64,000 bases of DNA, taken from Ulva prolifera. Its lineage: Eukaryota; Chlorophyta; Ulvophyceae; Ulvales; Ulvaceae. Of the stretch, positions 1 to 13,449 are shown in pieces. The stretch is taken from NCBI GenBank assembly GCA_023078555.1, contig CM041203.1:3763981-3827980 (forward strand). The letters run 5' to 3'. The notes beneath the pieces are model-generated. The model saw only the letters and a list, made by a program, of their open reading frames with translations, did no database searches and had not been told where the DNA came from. The translations under genes and the position numbers were made by a program. The first letter of the stretch is position 1; every line of letters starts with the position of its first letter.

Positions 1-2
1 CG

Positions 3-448
3 CCAACCGATTGCACATGCGGCGGAAGGCGACTGGTCCCTTGTTAGTCTCGCACACGAACAGCGACCGCAGCCACAGGAGTGGCCAGTCATGAATCCGC
101 AAGTTGAGCAACATGGTACCGCTTTGCTTTGTTCTTGTGCATGAGAGCCGTAGTCACAATGGCATCATTGTTGACATGCTGATGTGTGCAGGGCACACAC
201 CTGCAAGCGTCACTGGATCCTGTAAAACACCGTCCCCCGAGCGGCATCTACAGAACCGCAGAGGAGTGATCAGACAAGTTCCAGATAGGGAATCTGCTGC
301 CGCTGCTCAGCCTGTGCACAATCCTACAAAGATACATCAATTCAGCAGTCCCTGTCCATCACATGTACCGCCCGCTGCAGGAAGCAGCGCGCAACGAACT
401 AAAGACATACTAGCACGTGCATGGCAAACTGTAGCAGATGAACTCTGA
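3..448 (+). CDS. 3' end of an unidentified gene (partial, two exons)
   Basis: An open frame from the window edge (about 3-113) can splice at a GTACCG donor after the codons for VEQH to an acceptor TGTGTGCAG near 190. The second exon then stays open to a TGA at 446-448, ending in RAWQTVADEL. The composition is Ser/Pro/Gln-rich and no domain is recognisable. The gene runs toward the coiled-coil gene on the opposite strand, leaving about 175 bases between stop codons, the same tail-to-tail spacing seen elsewhere in this window. I do not recognise the product. The call rests only on an open frame, plausible splice sites and spacing, so it is tentative. Confidence 0.35.
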
Positions 449-622
449 TACACAAGCATGGCTCATCTGCTTCAGGAGCTATGCAAAAGAGGTTTGCACA
501 ATAGTGTGCAAGTTGAGTAACGTGCCAATAGTTTCATCAAGTGTAGATCACATTGTGTTTCTTTCAGACATGTTTACACTTGATATCGACTGCGGTGCTG
601 AATAACAATGGATTGACAAGCC

Positions 623-3600
623 TCATTTTGATTGAACCAAAGGCACTGGCTGAGCAAGGTGATCCCGAGCTGTGATGAGCCTTATTTTGTCCAACTCTAT
701 TTCAGCTTGTCGGCGACGTCTTCCTTCAACTTCATGCTTTCTCCTCAATTCTGCAACTTCGATGCCAGCATTGACAGCCCGTTTTTGAGCCATCTTGCCA
801 TCCTCTGCTGCAGCCCATGCTGCTTGAAGATCAGCATGTAGCTTTTTACGTTCACGCTCAAGCATTCCAACCTGATCTTTGAGGGACTCCAATTGCATTT
901 CCCTTTCCTTGACTAACCCCTGCAGACAGCTAAGTTCATTTCTCCACCAGGTTGGATTTGAACTCTCCTGAACCTCGTCATCAAAGGAGATAGGAGCATG
1001 CATGGCGTTCAGAGGCACATTCAAAGCACACATTGACTGCGCCCAGTCTGGATCAGCTAAGGCCAGAATAGATCATATCAAGAGCACTCGGAGCTGCTCA
1101 TTACCTGTGAAACATGCAGTTTTGCTGCTGCCCCTCGTGCCTCAGCTTTGTACTTCCTCAGAATTTCCTCTTTTGCAGACATCATGTGCTCTGCCTCAGC
1201 CACGCTCCGGTTGTATGCAAATATCGCCTCTTCTAGCTTGGTAGATAATAGCTGCACCTCAGAGATGTACTCTGAGCGCACAGATGCCAGGGTGGTGCCA
1301 GCCATGTCATTAGTTCGTGTCAGAGAAGTCCTCACTGACTCCAACTCACGCCGAGTTGTGTCCAGCTGCTGGGTGAGCACCGTCACGTCATTCCTGCTGT
1401 CCACTGTTGAGGCCTGCAACTCCCAGACACTTGCGTCGTTTGCATTGGAGGGAAATGTCCATTTAGGCGTTTCGCGGTCGCCACTGTCACTTCAGCATCA
1501 GCAATCCAGGCGGCGAACACATCACAAGCACACTTGCTGTCAATCCATGCACGCCTAGTAACGCCAGCGCTCAGAATGTGATCCATTCTACTCCACACGG
1601 CAATGGCAGCGCAGCCACTCGCATGGCGTTTAAGCCCTTGCAGAAACCCAACACGCCTACACTGAGGTGCCCACCAGAATCCCTGTGACCAGACGTGCAG
1701 ACAGACCACACGCACTCTACCGGAAACAGCAGCCCGCCGCAATAAGATTAGACACTGCCGTGACATCTTCTAGGAACAGATCACAACAAGCATCTGCAAG
1801 CCCCATGACCACAGTTGTGGCAATCAGAACGACCGTGTGGCATTCGTCTCATCCCTAAATGCAGTGATGAGACGCGCACCAAGCACGGCCGCGCATCACT
1901 TGGCAGGTAACAAGGCACAGTCACAAGCGGACAAACCAATGTCAAATAGTCAATGTCCCACAATGCATTCTACACCATGGTGAGACCCACGCTGCTTACT
2001 GCGGGAGAGCACTGCCATTAGCAGCCCACACCCATGCAACTGACCCATTGCTCCATAGATCAGCATGAAGTGAGTCCTGTGGACATCACGAATAATATTC
2101 CAGAACTTCAAGCCCAGCGTCATCCAGTAAACTTGCACTTTAACGTGCAATGCTTCACAGGTGGCAGACGATACACACCGACCATGCTCTGATTTTGCAG
2201 CTCGCCTCTTCAAGCTGAGCCTCCATCTTCTTGACTCTGATCTCCTCTTCCATGCGGACCTGCTGCGCGCCCCGCCGGGCTGCCTCCAGCTGCAATTTGG
2301 CAGCTTCACACTCCCTCTCGGCATCCAACGCACGCCGAAGGTTGGCCAGTGCCTCAGCAGGCCCGCCGCCTTTTCCAGCAGACATCTCCAAACTAGCTTG
2401 CATGGCACGCTTCTCCTTCTCTAATCGCTTGACAGCGTTTCGTAGATCGGATGCAGCAGCTTCATGTTGCACGGCAGCTTGATGCGCACGCGCGAGCTCT
2501 GCGCGATGTGTGGCAGCACAGACATCCCGCGCGGACGATGACGCCGCAAGCTGCGAAGCTGCCTCAGCGTACTGCTTCTGCAGCGACGCTACCTCCTCTT
2601 GAAGCTGCTGCTCACGCGCCTTCGCCGCGTCTCGAGCCAGCTTATGCTGCAACGCAGCTTTGTGCTCTGATCATATTGGGAAGCTGCAGGCATGGGACTG
2701 GGACAAGATAACGTATGACAATGCTGTGCACGCTTGGCAATACAAAACAGTTGACGACCGAGCATCATGTGATACACACAGGGGGTCGGCATCAGCATCT
2801 TCGGGAGCATTTCAATGCACCTGCTTGTATGCAAGGGTGGCAGCTTGCAACATCGGCCATACCTGCTCTGCAGCCTCAATGGCTTCCTGGATGCTCGCGT
2901 GTACCTCGGTCTCCTTCAAACGATACTCTGTCACAGTCCGCCGAAGGCCTTCTGCTGTGGCACGGAGCTCCTCTGCAGCCGCGTCAGCAGCGGCAGCCTC
3001 ATGCACAGCAGCTTCAGCCTCCTCTCGAGAGGTTTCTACATCCACACGCAGTGCAGCAGCAGCTGCTGCAGACTCCTCTGCTCGCTTAAGTACTTCAACA
3101 CGCTGCATATGCAGCTGTTCCACCTGTTGCCGTAGGTCCAGCACTTCCTCTGCAAGCGCTTCTGTGCTCGCTTTGGCTGTGTCCGTCTCCGCAACTTTGG
3201 CTTCCAGCTCATCGGTCTTTGCATGCAGCGTGGACAGCCTGCATTGGAGCAGATATCTTTAGAAAATACCAGATGCAGGCATTGTGCAGGCATCTTTGCA
3301 AAACGATCTGAGTTTTCTGGCATGCAAGCAGATGGCACTGCATAGCCTTCTAAGTTTGATATCGGACATCGTACGCTGCTGACATGTCCTCAACTTCTGC
3401 TTCTTTGGCCCGCAGTCTTGCACCGGCTGTATGGGAGCTGTTGGTAGCATCAAGGTAACGCTGGGCAAGTGCCTCTTGATCATTTTGCAATCGCACCACT
3501 TCTTTGTCAAGCTGTGCGTTTTGCTTCGTCAACAAGTTGTTTTCGCGTTGCAGCAGCTCGAGCCTCTCAGCACTGTCATCCGGAGGTCGTTTGATGTCGG

Positions 3601-5046
3601 CCATTGCCTGCACTAAGTGAGGTAAGTGGACCAGTATGTGGTTCATTCAAAGGACCACAATGCCCACCACACACTCCGTAGAGCAACCAACAGTCCACCG
3701 TGCAGGTTGCAACGATGAATTGCATCCGAGCCTTGCGACATCGTATTCAATCGGCAGCCATATTCAAACTGCATCATTGCCCTCTTTACATCAATGTAGG
3801 CGGTGTTAGACACATTCCTGCTAACTGCATTCATGCAAAATCCAGTTGTCAATTTTCTGCGTAGTCTCTGAATGTGCAGTCCACGTCCGACCCTGATTGC
3901 GAGGCCTATAGTTGTGCCACCAGGCATCACGATGATGCATGTGCCTGTGACAACAACTCAGCGTCCTCTGATGCGTCTCAACCATTGACAGGAATGCAGC
4001 AGAGTCGTACATTCTGGGCAGCCTCCTGCATTACAGTCTTCAGGCTCTCCAGCAGCCCACAGTTTTCAATGGAAATTTGCTCCAGGCGCTGCTCAAAGCG
4101 CTGGACCTCATCCTGACGATCCTGCAGCTTGCCCTGCAGATGCGCAATGGTCGTATCATACGCAGCCAGTAGTGGCTGTACTTTTTCTAGTTCTAGCTGA
4201 CATCCTGTAGAGTCTCCAGTTGTATCCTGCCTCTCGACATGTTGTACCAAGTTCACAGCCGCAGAGTCCGATTTGCTGGGATAATGAAGGTCAGACAATT
4301 TTGCTGTCAGCCTCGAGACATAGTCCTCCAGAAACCTGAATCATCACACATGCAAGGTCTTCAACCTACTGCTTGTCGTTGCCACGACTTGCCTGGACAA
4401 GCTGGCAGCATGACCATTGATCTAGCATGATGTACGCAATTGTATGCACTGCTTGACCAATACCACGCTGATGGCGCTCGGGCATTATCAAGGTGGACCA
4501 ACAGTATACATCACGATCTTGTGTTCCACATGAGGCTTGAGATGCTGTGAGATTAATCAACGCACATGATCCTCTGTTGAGCTTGGTCGAGCTGAGCTTC
4601 ATCCGCAGTACATGCGCTTGGAGAGCGCCCAGGCAGGGCAGTGGTTGCTGATGGAAGCTGATCTACTTGGACACCAGCGGTGTCGTTCCCTATGTCTGAG
4701 AAAGGAGCATGCGCTGTAGCAACTGTCGGATGAGGCAGCAGAGCGCTGTCCTGAGAGGCATGTGGAGGTAACTGCATTGGTATCACTTGATATGTACAAG
4801 TGTTAACGGTGGTATTTATGCAGCAGTGACATGGCAGCCCTGCTGGTGCAGCGGATCATCACCTGCCCATGCACAGACTTTTGGGTGCTCGCGAATGATG
4901 CTCCGCACGAAAAGGCAGGGGAGGGAGTGGCGTGGCGCCAACTTGCGGTCTTCGCTGCTTCTGCATATGCTGAAATCCTGGCCTGAAACTGGGAGAGCAG
5001 CTTCTCTGCCTGCGATTGGACCCCGTTGCTGAACGCCTGGTTGCAA
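623..5046 (-). CDS. Long coiled-coil protein, possibly basal-body/centrosomal
   Basis: At least eight minus-strand exons give one continuous heptad-rich protein. The segments I can follow are roughly 5046-4850, 4786-4565, 4335-4028, 3608-3369, 3250-2857, 2670-2180, 1419-1107 and 1033-623 (stop at 623). Donors such as GTACGA after EAAQN (near 4010) and GTATGG after EAAEQ (near 2860) support the junctions. Almost the whole product is Glu/Gln/Ala/Arg-rich coiled coil, for example LLAAYDTTIAHLQGKLQDRQ and RLEKEKRAMQASLE. Low-complexity Ala stretches occur near 3060, and a single WW pair (NPTWWRNEL) lies near the C-terminus. The style recalls CEP-type centrosomal or ciliary coiled-coil proteins and the window holds other ciliary genes, but I cannot name a family. 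The N-terminus is unresolved; more exons may lie between 5050 and 5760. Confidence 0.6.
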
Positions 5047-5114
5047 GAGTTCACGCAGCTGTCACACACCATTGGAGCGAGAATCACACACAGCAGCACG
5101 CGACGCGCAAGCAA

Positions 5115-6283
5115 CTCTCAGGTCTTGGAGACCTTTCGCAGTGCGCACAACTATGTCGAGAATTCGGGCGCTGTAGCCGCTACGATCTGTTGTGTCGCTC
5201 ACGTAGCGACTTCGGCAGATTTTGAGCACGAAGGGCCATTGAATTTGCGCGATGAGTGACTCTTGTCTTGCGTGAGGATTTCTCAGTTCGATACCGCCTT
5301 CATCCAATGTCAGCCGGGCGTCCTGCAATTTTTGAGCTCCGACAAGAGTCACGTCGTGACTGTGGATCCTCGAGGACATCTTTCTTTCCCATCGCATGTC
5401 CCACTAGCAGGAGATGCAGTGCAGGAGCTGCGAATGCGAATGGTGCCCGGTTTTAAATTTGTGCTGGCACGTGCTATCTCGATCCAGATATCTAATGCTA
5501 ACTCGATGCTGAGATACAGTGCGCCAGGACCTACCCACTTTGAAGAACTACGCTCCTCAACACCGTGTACACGATCATATCTAGAGCAGTCCAACAACCC
5601 CCCCTCGCGTTCTGCGACTTCGCTGCCGTTGTTCGGACGTTTCGCCAATCGCAACTGCGAAGTGGGGTGCTCTTCTTGATCACCGCTAAACTCATTCACA
5701 GCAGTACGGCTTATTGGTGACGCGTCATGACGTCGGTGATGCCTGCTTCTAGGCAAAGCTGCTGTTCGGCATCATGCACGCTCATGGCGCGTGGCCTGGC
5801 GTAAGCGGCGTAATAGACCGCCGGGCGAATCTATCGAGCATCAGCGTCCACTGGTACCAGGCACATCTTTTGTTGACGAGCGACCGTGGATCTTGTTCTA
5901 CGCACATACAGCTATCCATTGCTGCAATCACGGGTTCTTGAATGCAAATAATCGTCAACAATGGCACCGCGGAGAGCATGCATGCGGAGGCAAATTATCA
6001 TTCCACAAACAAGCCATCGGCGTCCAGCCAGCGGCTAATCAGTAAACGGCAGAAATGATTGTCGGCGTAATATGCATGTTGAGCTGCAAGATGAAATATA
6101 GTCTGAAGGCGAGAGTATTTAAATGCTGTAGGCAACACCCGCTTTCGAGATCATATTCATGGTGCAACACACATAGTTTCGCTGTAATTCAGATACTTTT
6201 GTCACTGTCGTTTCAAGCCCAGAGGATGATTGTGGAGCGGAAGGCTGGTCGTCAGTAGTACTAGAGCCCGCGCATGAAACAGT
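5115..6283. other. Spacer between coiled-coil gene and CDC45, with possible 5' exons
   Basis: No gene can be assigned with confidence. A minus-strand open frame at 5349-5756 has a charged, non-repetitive composition (AVNEFSGDQEEHPTSQLRL) and could be an upstream exon of the coiled-coil gene. A plus-strand frame at 5263-5679 overlaps it and cannot be real at the same time. The stretch from 5780 to 6283 shows nothing beyond AT-richer sequence and is the likely CDC45 promoter and 5' UTR. Confidence 0.3.
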
Positions 6284-9200
6284 ATGATCCTGTTGCCGAG
6301 CCAGTGGCACGATCTCTACAGCGGAATTCGGGAGGATACCCACAACAGCTCAGAAAAGAAAATCTCTATATTTGTGTCCGGCTCGGACTGCGACTCGATA
6401 TGTGCTTTGAAAGTCCTACAGGTGCGCACTTCAGGATTCGAGACGAATCATAGCGTAAGCACCAGCGTCGTGTGCACTGCGTCCAGAATAGTATCAGCTC
6501 TACTTATTTCTGCTACACGTAACGCTGTGGCCCTTTGCACTGCGTGAAAACCCATGCCAGAATTGAGGGCAAGAATGCAGGCTATCTTGATGGCAAGTCA
6601 GATCTCGTTTTCTACGTACCTGATAGGATATCGTCGAGATCTCAAAGCGTGTTTGAAACAGGAGTTTGGAACTGATGTCATGGTGCGGTGTTCCAGTGTT
6701 CAACTACTCTGCTGTCGTGCTCTGGTAAGCCTATTTCTCTGGGACGGCACGTGGAGGAATGTGTACATGATGCCTGTTACGATGCAGGACTATCGTACCG
6801 CGTTCTGTATAAACTGTGGGGCAAATGAAGATGTGCATGACATCATGGATTCGCTCGGGCCCGCCGCACAGCAGTTTGTTCGACTGGTTTTCATTGACTC
6901 TCACCGCCCTATTCATCACAGCCTTCATAACGACGATGATCATAGCTGTGTCCTTCTGCACGATCCAGATTGTGGCGATTCGCCACTGGAAAGCATTCCT
7001 TCAGCAATTGCATCACTAGAAATTGGCACAGGTGTGACACGCCCAGTTCATGCCACAGTGGTGGAGAACGTACAAATCCCACCAGGGCCCTTGGAGAGTA
7101 GATTGACATTCATTTCAACGTAGATGGCATGCGTGTCTGAGACCATACAATACCCTGCAGGGCATCCCCAGAGGCGCCGGCGATTAGATGAAAACGGCCT
7201 AGCGATGTCAGGTGCAGACTTTTGTACTTCCTGTCAGACTCGTTTGTCACGTGTGTCCAGCTAGAACCTTCGTTCAAGCAAACCTCGTAGATGCAGACGA
7301 GGATGACCGGCAAGATGAGCTGAACGAGTATTATTCCCAAGGATCTCACTTTGGCGTACCAGCTAGCGTAACGTTGTTTCAGCTTGCCCACACGATGCAG
7401 CTTGGCAGCCCATACGTACTCTGGTGAGATTATGATTGCAAGTTGAATGCTGTGCTGCATGTTCTTTTTCGGCATCGACGCCTGTGTCAGTACTGTTGTG
7501 ATCTAGTGTGATGCGAGCTGTGTCAGATGTTTGTGTGGCTACTGTTCACCAGATCACCAAAGCGTCAGGCCTATAACTCGTTGAGCCACTGCATGCAAGC
7601 CTGCCGGGAGTGTGCAGGATGGCAGTTTTGGGTCTGACAGAGCAGCGTTTGCTGCGGCGCGCCAGCGAGGCTGTGCCACATTATGGAAGCTGCCTTGACC
7701 GCTTGGAGAATTTCGCTGAGTCGATGAGTGTTGGTGATCGTCAGCAGGATCTATTTGGAGAGGGCTTTGATTCAGATGAAGAGGATGGCAACATTGACAC
7801 TGGCCCTATAACTTCCAAGAAATCATGTCAAGGCCGCATCCAGTGCGCTTTATACATGAAATTTTTCTCCATACAAGACAATTTCTTATGCAATTAATTT
7901 CTTATATTTTTGTTTATACATATATACATACATATATACATATATAAATATATATATATATTCATATGTATGTATACTTAAACAGCCATAATTCCTGATG
8001 TCATGTGATATCACCGCATTGTGGCGTCACTGTGGCGAGTGATACCCAGTGATCCGACAGCATTCCACACTCTGTGTGCTTGGTTGGGTGTTCCTCGTAG
8101 AACATGTTGATGAACAATCACGTAAGATTCAACCAGCTTCAGTCTCGAGAAGCTGTTTGCGGCCCGTATCGTTGACAAACGGAATATCAAAGGTCCACCA
8201 CGCAGGCGGAGTATGGAGACCAAGCTCCTGATGCATCGGCATTGGAGTCTCTTGGATGCAATGGTTCACGCACCAGAGGTGATGGCACGCCTCTCTACAT
8301 TTTCCGAGGGCTCACAGGGCCAAGCCATTTTGTATCGTATTCTCGCTACAACTGGCATACCTGTGCAACAGGTTCGGTCATCGGCATTGCTACCCCTGTG
8401 ATCATGTACCGTTCTTGCATTTGTGAAGACATTAGACGGGGCACACTGAAGTGTGTGTATGCCGTGTCAGTCTATGTGGTAGTATTTTTGCGGTGCAGTA
8501 TGATCCAATTGTCACTTCACAGCACGGTCTTCAGGAGGGATTGGCATGGGGATAGACAGGGCTGCTCACTGACACTTATATTTCTGCAGGCCTCGCTCCA
8601 GTATTCCCAGATGAAAGTTCGTTACAAGTCTTCAGAGGTGATGGAAAGTCTCTTGGACGAGCTGGCTGCGGCTGTCCGCGCCGTGGACAGTGATTTTGAA
8701 TTGCAGTATCGCAGCTTCACAGTGGAGTACACTAGCCACCTGACCCTGTCAGCTGCTGACCATGTGCATGCTGTGTGGGCGCATCTCCTCAATATGCAGA
8801 ACAAGCGGTGTAAGAGCCTACATGAAGGCTTCTGGTGTGCCCCAGTATGTGAAATTTCTGAACTCTCTGTTAAGTGTCAGCCACTGTGCCACGACCATGC
8901 CTGGCGCAGAAGAAATGTCTGCATTGCACAGGCGGCATGCAATTGCATGGCACCATCCAGAAGTGTTTACACCAAATTGGTTGCCATGCATGCCCTGTGA
9001 TGAGACCCACTATGTGCTATTGGCAAGGCCATTGGCATGTGCAGGGAAGCATACAAGGCGCTGGACATTCGGAATCGCCGAGTGGTGCATGGCCTGCACA
9101 TGGCCATGGCGCAGCACCGGCAGCTGCTGCAGGATGTGTCAATATCGGACCCTGGACACAGCGGCGCTCGCACCGTTATGTCAGACGGGCTCGGTGGCCA

Positions 9201-9809
9201 TGGACAGTGCTTGGACCTGTCCACACACGACGCATGGGCATCTACATCGCCTCTGGTGTGAGGCACTCACCGCGTTGATTCCTGCGCGATGAATTGATGC
9301 TGCATGACCAGCTCTTGGCAGCTCACATGTCCCAACTTATGTGACTTCAGTAGGTGGTACAGGTACATCCACTTGCAGTAACATACTTGGGGCAAGTGCT
9401 GCAAGACACTGATGCAGTACGATTGCATGTGAGACGGCTCCAAGAGAAGAGGGCAAAACCGGGTCAATGGAAGACACGGCCGATTGTTTGTGTTGGGCCG
9501 CCAGACACGGATGGTATTTGCCTGGTGACTGCTATACCTGGTGAGCAGTTGCCACAGAGGCACCCCGTGACGAAGGATCGGATGCATAGCAGCCACAACG
9601 GGGTTCTGAATGTGTATGGTTCAGAGATGGGGCTCTTCCATCAAGCACTTCAGGGCTCACAGGTCAACACTGCTGAACGCTGTTGTGATTCAACAGTCCT
9701 GATCATGCATAGGCATGACATTGATGTGTTTTTGGAAAGTCTTACTGAGCAGTATGAACTCAGGCATCAAGATATCTGGGCCAAGGAAGGGATTGACGGA
9801 CTATTGTAA
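6284..9809 (+). CDS. CDC45: CDC45, replication initiation factor (CMG helicase subunit)
   Basis: CDC45 joins MCM2-7 and GINS to form the CMG replicative helicase in the nucleus. Exon 1 (6284-6421) encodes MILLPSQWHDLYSG then KKISIFVSGSDCDSICALK, matching the CDC45 start and its DHH-like first strand, and ends at a GTGCGC donor. Later exons carry INCGA and IDSHRPIHH (6800-6910), the family's NCGA and DTHRP blocks. An acidic stretch DADEDDRQDELNEYY (about 7290-7335) leads to GSHFGVPAS. Next come an acidic linker (DSDEEDGN near 7780), HRHWSLLDAM (about 8229), QMKVRYKSS (about 8608), and the C-terminal DIDVFLESL before the stop at 9807-9809. About ten introns are implied; the one near 7900-7970 is very AT-rich with TATA/CATA repeats. 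The order and content of blocks match full-length CDC45. The gene ends 188 bases from the convergent PP2C gene. Confidence 0.9.
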
Positions 9810-9997
9810 ACTGATGTCATACTTGCAGGAACATGCTTCGTAGAGTTAATTTAGATTTACTGAGCCGTATCCTGAAGAGAACTTTGACAACTCCGAATCA
9901 ACGGGACCACATGCCGAATGCTTTGTAGTCAGTGAAAACCATTACACGATGCAGACATTGGTGGCACACCTAAGCACGAGCCAGTCCTTATTCCCAC

Positions 9998-12900
9998 TCA
10001 CGCTTGTAAAACATACGATACCACGACTGCAATGTCATCCTCAGGCATGTACGGGAATTTATTCAACAGGTCAGCCCGCCTGACCTCATTGAAGAATGGA
10101 GTGTCAATCTTCTCTGGCCGAAGATGTCTGCAACTTTGTGCCTTGGTCCATGCCCGTAAAAGAAGTTTCTCAGCAAGCTGACCTGGGTCAAGTTGATATT
10201 CGAGGTATCCTTCACGAATGAACTGGCGCGTGGCCAGGCCCTCTGATCCAAAGATGTGCACGACATCAAAGAATCCATCTGTAGCTGCGATGACCAGGTC
10301 CGACGGCTGCAAATGAATGTCTGCGGAATGCGAATCATGCGCCCATGAGGCAACATTCATCTCACTTGTGAGATCCACCGACGCCGTCGTGTGAGTACCA
10401 TAGAAGTGCTGCCGGTGGTCACTGGGATCATACGGCCTCCAGGTCGATATCACCTGCATTCAAGGAGCAGATGTGTCGTTGGCTTCAGCAAGGACGCACC
10501 CAGTGGCAAACTACCAGCTTGGCATGATTGCACCTTACTGGCACCAGTGAACCAATTGGAGGGGGGTGGACGGCAAAATCCAATTTCAGATGACGCTGTG
10601 CAGCCGTACATCATAGCAGCTCATGTTTGTCGTCACACTTGACAATGAGGCAATTACAGAGGCATGGAACGAGACATGTGAGACACACCTTCAAGTCCTT
10701 GCTCGCATTGTCTGGACCAGGGGGCCGAAGAACCAGGTACCCCACATCGCCAACTTTCCCAATGCTCAGGCGGCCACTAAGTGGGTTGAGCATTCCCAGC
10801 AGCACCGCCGCCGCCCCTGTGGAGCGAACCGAGTAACTTGCCTGCTGCAGCACATGTATGGGCCCCATCAGTGGCAGGTTGCGGCCCCTCTCACTCACAT
10901 ACACTTGGATCTGACTTGTTGCAAACCCAGTCGCCTGTGTCACAAGCTCATGTGTGAATTTCCCAGAGTTGAATGCTGCACGTTGGGCACTCTCTTTACC
11001 CTCAAACCCATCCCCTATCGCAAAACAGTTGTATTCCACGGCAAAAGCATCCTCATTGTCAGCCATGCCTGGCCGCGCGGTAGCAATGGTGCGTCGCCGG
11101 TCTGCCACCCGCGACCCCCCTGAGCGCAGCTTGATGGTCGGTGTCCCTGAGATGATCTCTCTCGCAACTGATTGCACGCAATGAGGTCGCCGGTCATGCG
11201 TCATCCGGCCATCGGGCCGACCGCGGCGGTCATGCATCCCCGCGTGATTGTGCACCCGCTGGTCTGCAACTCTGTTGGCTGGATACGAACATGCACTGGG
11301 TGAAGGGCCTCGTATAGATTGACCTGTTCCGCCACTGCGAAGGTCGCCGCCCGCAGGTGTCCGCGCGCCTGCTCCTGCTCGAACATCGTGCGGTGGAGGT
11401 AGCGGCAGGTTGGACGACCTGTCCTGTCGACATGGAGAATCATGGAGTGGGGGCCGTCCCAGTGAGGGCGACCGTTTGTGCTCACCATGGCGAGTGCGCC
11501 TGTCACTACGCCTCTCCGGGCCCTGCCTGACCCTCGGAACATTCCTTCCCAGACTCTGATTCCAATCATGGCCTCTGCCAGTGGACCACTTGTCTCGGAC
11601 ATTGTCATGAACAGGCTCGCTGTCTCGCCCTGGTGCCACAAACGACCGGCGTCTCTTCGGGGAACGCTCTCGAGCGCCTGGCATATTTGTGGCAGGGGGA
11701 GGAGACCTCCAACTGCTGTGGCTATTTCCGACACTGCGAATCGTACTGCGGTCATCGCGCTGATCAGATGGTGCATGCCGTTGAGCCCGATCTCTCTGTG
11801 GCATAACGAGACGTGCATGACGACTGCCAGGTGAGGCATGCCTGGGCATAACAGAATGAGCGGGAGGCAGGCCAGGGAGTTCGCCGTGCGACACAGGGGA
11901 CACCCGGCTACGTTTCATGTAGCGCTTCTCCCCAGCATCCATTTCTGCATGCAGGTGTCGCTCATCGCCACGCATAGGCATAGATGGCGCCAGCGGCTCC
12001 GGCTGCACTGATCTGGCATGGGCATGCTGTGGAGCGATTTGCATGTTCCGCTCCGCATGCTGCCTTCTGCCTGGAGACCCATACATCTCTGGCTGCACAA
12101 CTGCAGGGCCGCCGCCTAGAACGCTTGGCAGCACGCCTGCAACCCCACCTGTAGCAGCGCTGGGCATAATTCCCATGGACTTGACCACCTCCTGCACTGC
12201 AACAGCTACAGCAGCCTGAAATTGTTCTTGCAAATTTGAAGCTCCGAGCGCGAGGGGCTGCCCTCCGCCGGCCGAACCAGGCAGGCCTTGCCTCACATAT
12301 GCATGCTCAACCACGGGCAATGTCGTCTGCTGTGCTGTGGGCTGACCAAGTTGCGACACTAGCAAACCCTCAGAGTCTCGGCGAGCAGGTGCGGGCGGCA
12401 AGTACTCTTGCGATGCCTGCTGCTGCCCTGTTTCTGTAACGGCCTCGTTGCGGAAGGCATCGCGGCTGTGGGCGCGAGCCATGGGCCTGCCGCTACAACC
12501 CCGGCTCGGCTCATGCGGCGGGGACCGGAAACGTGCATTGTAGGTGAACCTGTGCGGTCCGCCATATTGCCGGCGCTCATGCTCAGGCATGTGGGCGTCT
12601 TCTTCTGTGGCAAACTGGCGGAATTCTGGTGAGCGAGGGGCTGGATGGTCAGCAGCTGACCGACGGGTGTGTCCCCTCAAGCGAGGTTCGCCCGTCCAGG
12701 CACCCTCGCCTTCATCAGCGTGCCGTGTATCCCTGCTGTAGCCTTGTCTCCGATCCTCCCGCAAGATGGAAGGCGCTCGGGTTGTGAGCCCTGTGTGTCC
12801 AGTACGCGCCGAGAAGGCCTGCTTCTTTGATTGCCGGAGGTCTTCTGTGCGCGGCCGCAGCCGCTCCTCCGCAAATCGGCGGTGCTGGTCTGGCCCTTCA

Positions 12901-13289
12901 GCCATCACATGCCCGCGGCCCCTTGGAACTCGAGGCTGCTGAGCGGGCGAAGTGTTGCGGGCGAGCTCCCGCTGGCCAGGAGTGCGCTCTGTGTCGCGCG
13001 GCGGCTCCGGGTGGGCAGCCACAGCAGACTTTTGCCACGCCGCATCCATGTTTACCTTGGGTGGATACCCGTGTTTGCAAACAACACGATCAAAGTTTGC
13101 CGGCGGACAGTGGTCGCAGATGAGCCGCCGTAGCAGTGCATCTGCGCCGGGCTTCTGGACAATGGTGTGTGTGCACGGCTCTCGCCCAAAGGCCACCATG
13201 ACGTCATAACTGCAACAGCCCCACGGTGCAAAGTTGACGCACACAACAGCTTGTGAAGGTGCACAAGCGTGGCTGTCTGCCCAGGGACC
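9998..13289 (-). CDS. PTC7-like PP2C protein phosphatase domain with Arg/Ser-rich extension
   Basis: The catalytic part is read from a long exon (13289-10689) joined through a GTGTGT donor and a TGCAG acceptor to a final exon (10453-9998). The metal-binding Asp motifs of PPM/PP2C phosphatases are present: NEDAF and IGDGFEG (about 11060-11000), GKVGDVGYLVLR (about 10770), LVIAATDGFFDVV (about 10300-10260) and a terminal EDDIAVVVSYV. The short spacing and block order fit the PTC7 branch, which removes phosphate from Ser/Thr in organelles or cytosol. Ahead of the domain lie about 650 residues rich in Arg, Ser, His and Pro with many RS, RD and SP pairs, resembling disordered SR-type regions, plus a short block with ICDHCPPANFDRVVCKHG near 13100. 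This extension is not part of normal PTC7 proteins. It runs without an obvious gene break into the 13.4-16.2 kb exons, so the two may be one gene. Confidence 0.75.
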
Positions 13290-13449
13290 TGAAAACCAAG
13301 CCCATGAGCACGGTGCGGGCAACTTGTGTGCATCCCGCCACCACTGGGTATGTCAGGCAGCATGCACACGTACGGGCTGCATCAGCTGCTGCGAAGGCGA
13401 GCAGCATGCAAGAGCCTTACACACAGCAGGCACGTGCTGCAACAGCTTG

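Noticed and set aside
2660..3262. A 200-codon Ser/Ala-rich plus-strand frame
   Set aside because: It is the antisense of the coiled-coil exons at 3250-2670; the Glu/Ala/Gln-rich minus-strand reading fits a real protein.
11201..11839. A 212-codon minus-strand frame and several plus-strand frames inside the PP2C long exon
   Set aside because: They overlap the phosphatase gene's Arg/Ser-rich exon in another frame or strand; GC skew there keeps several frames open.
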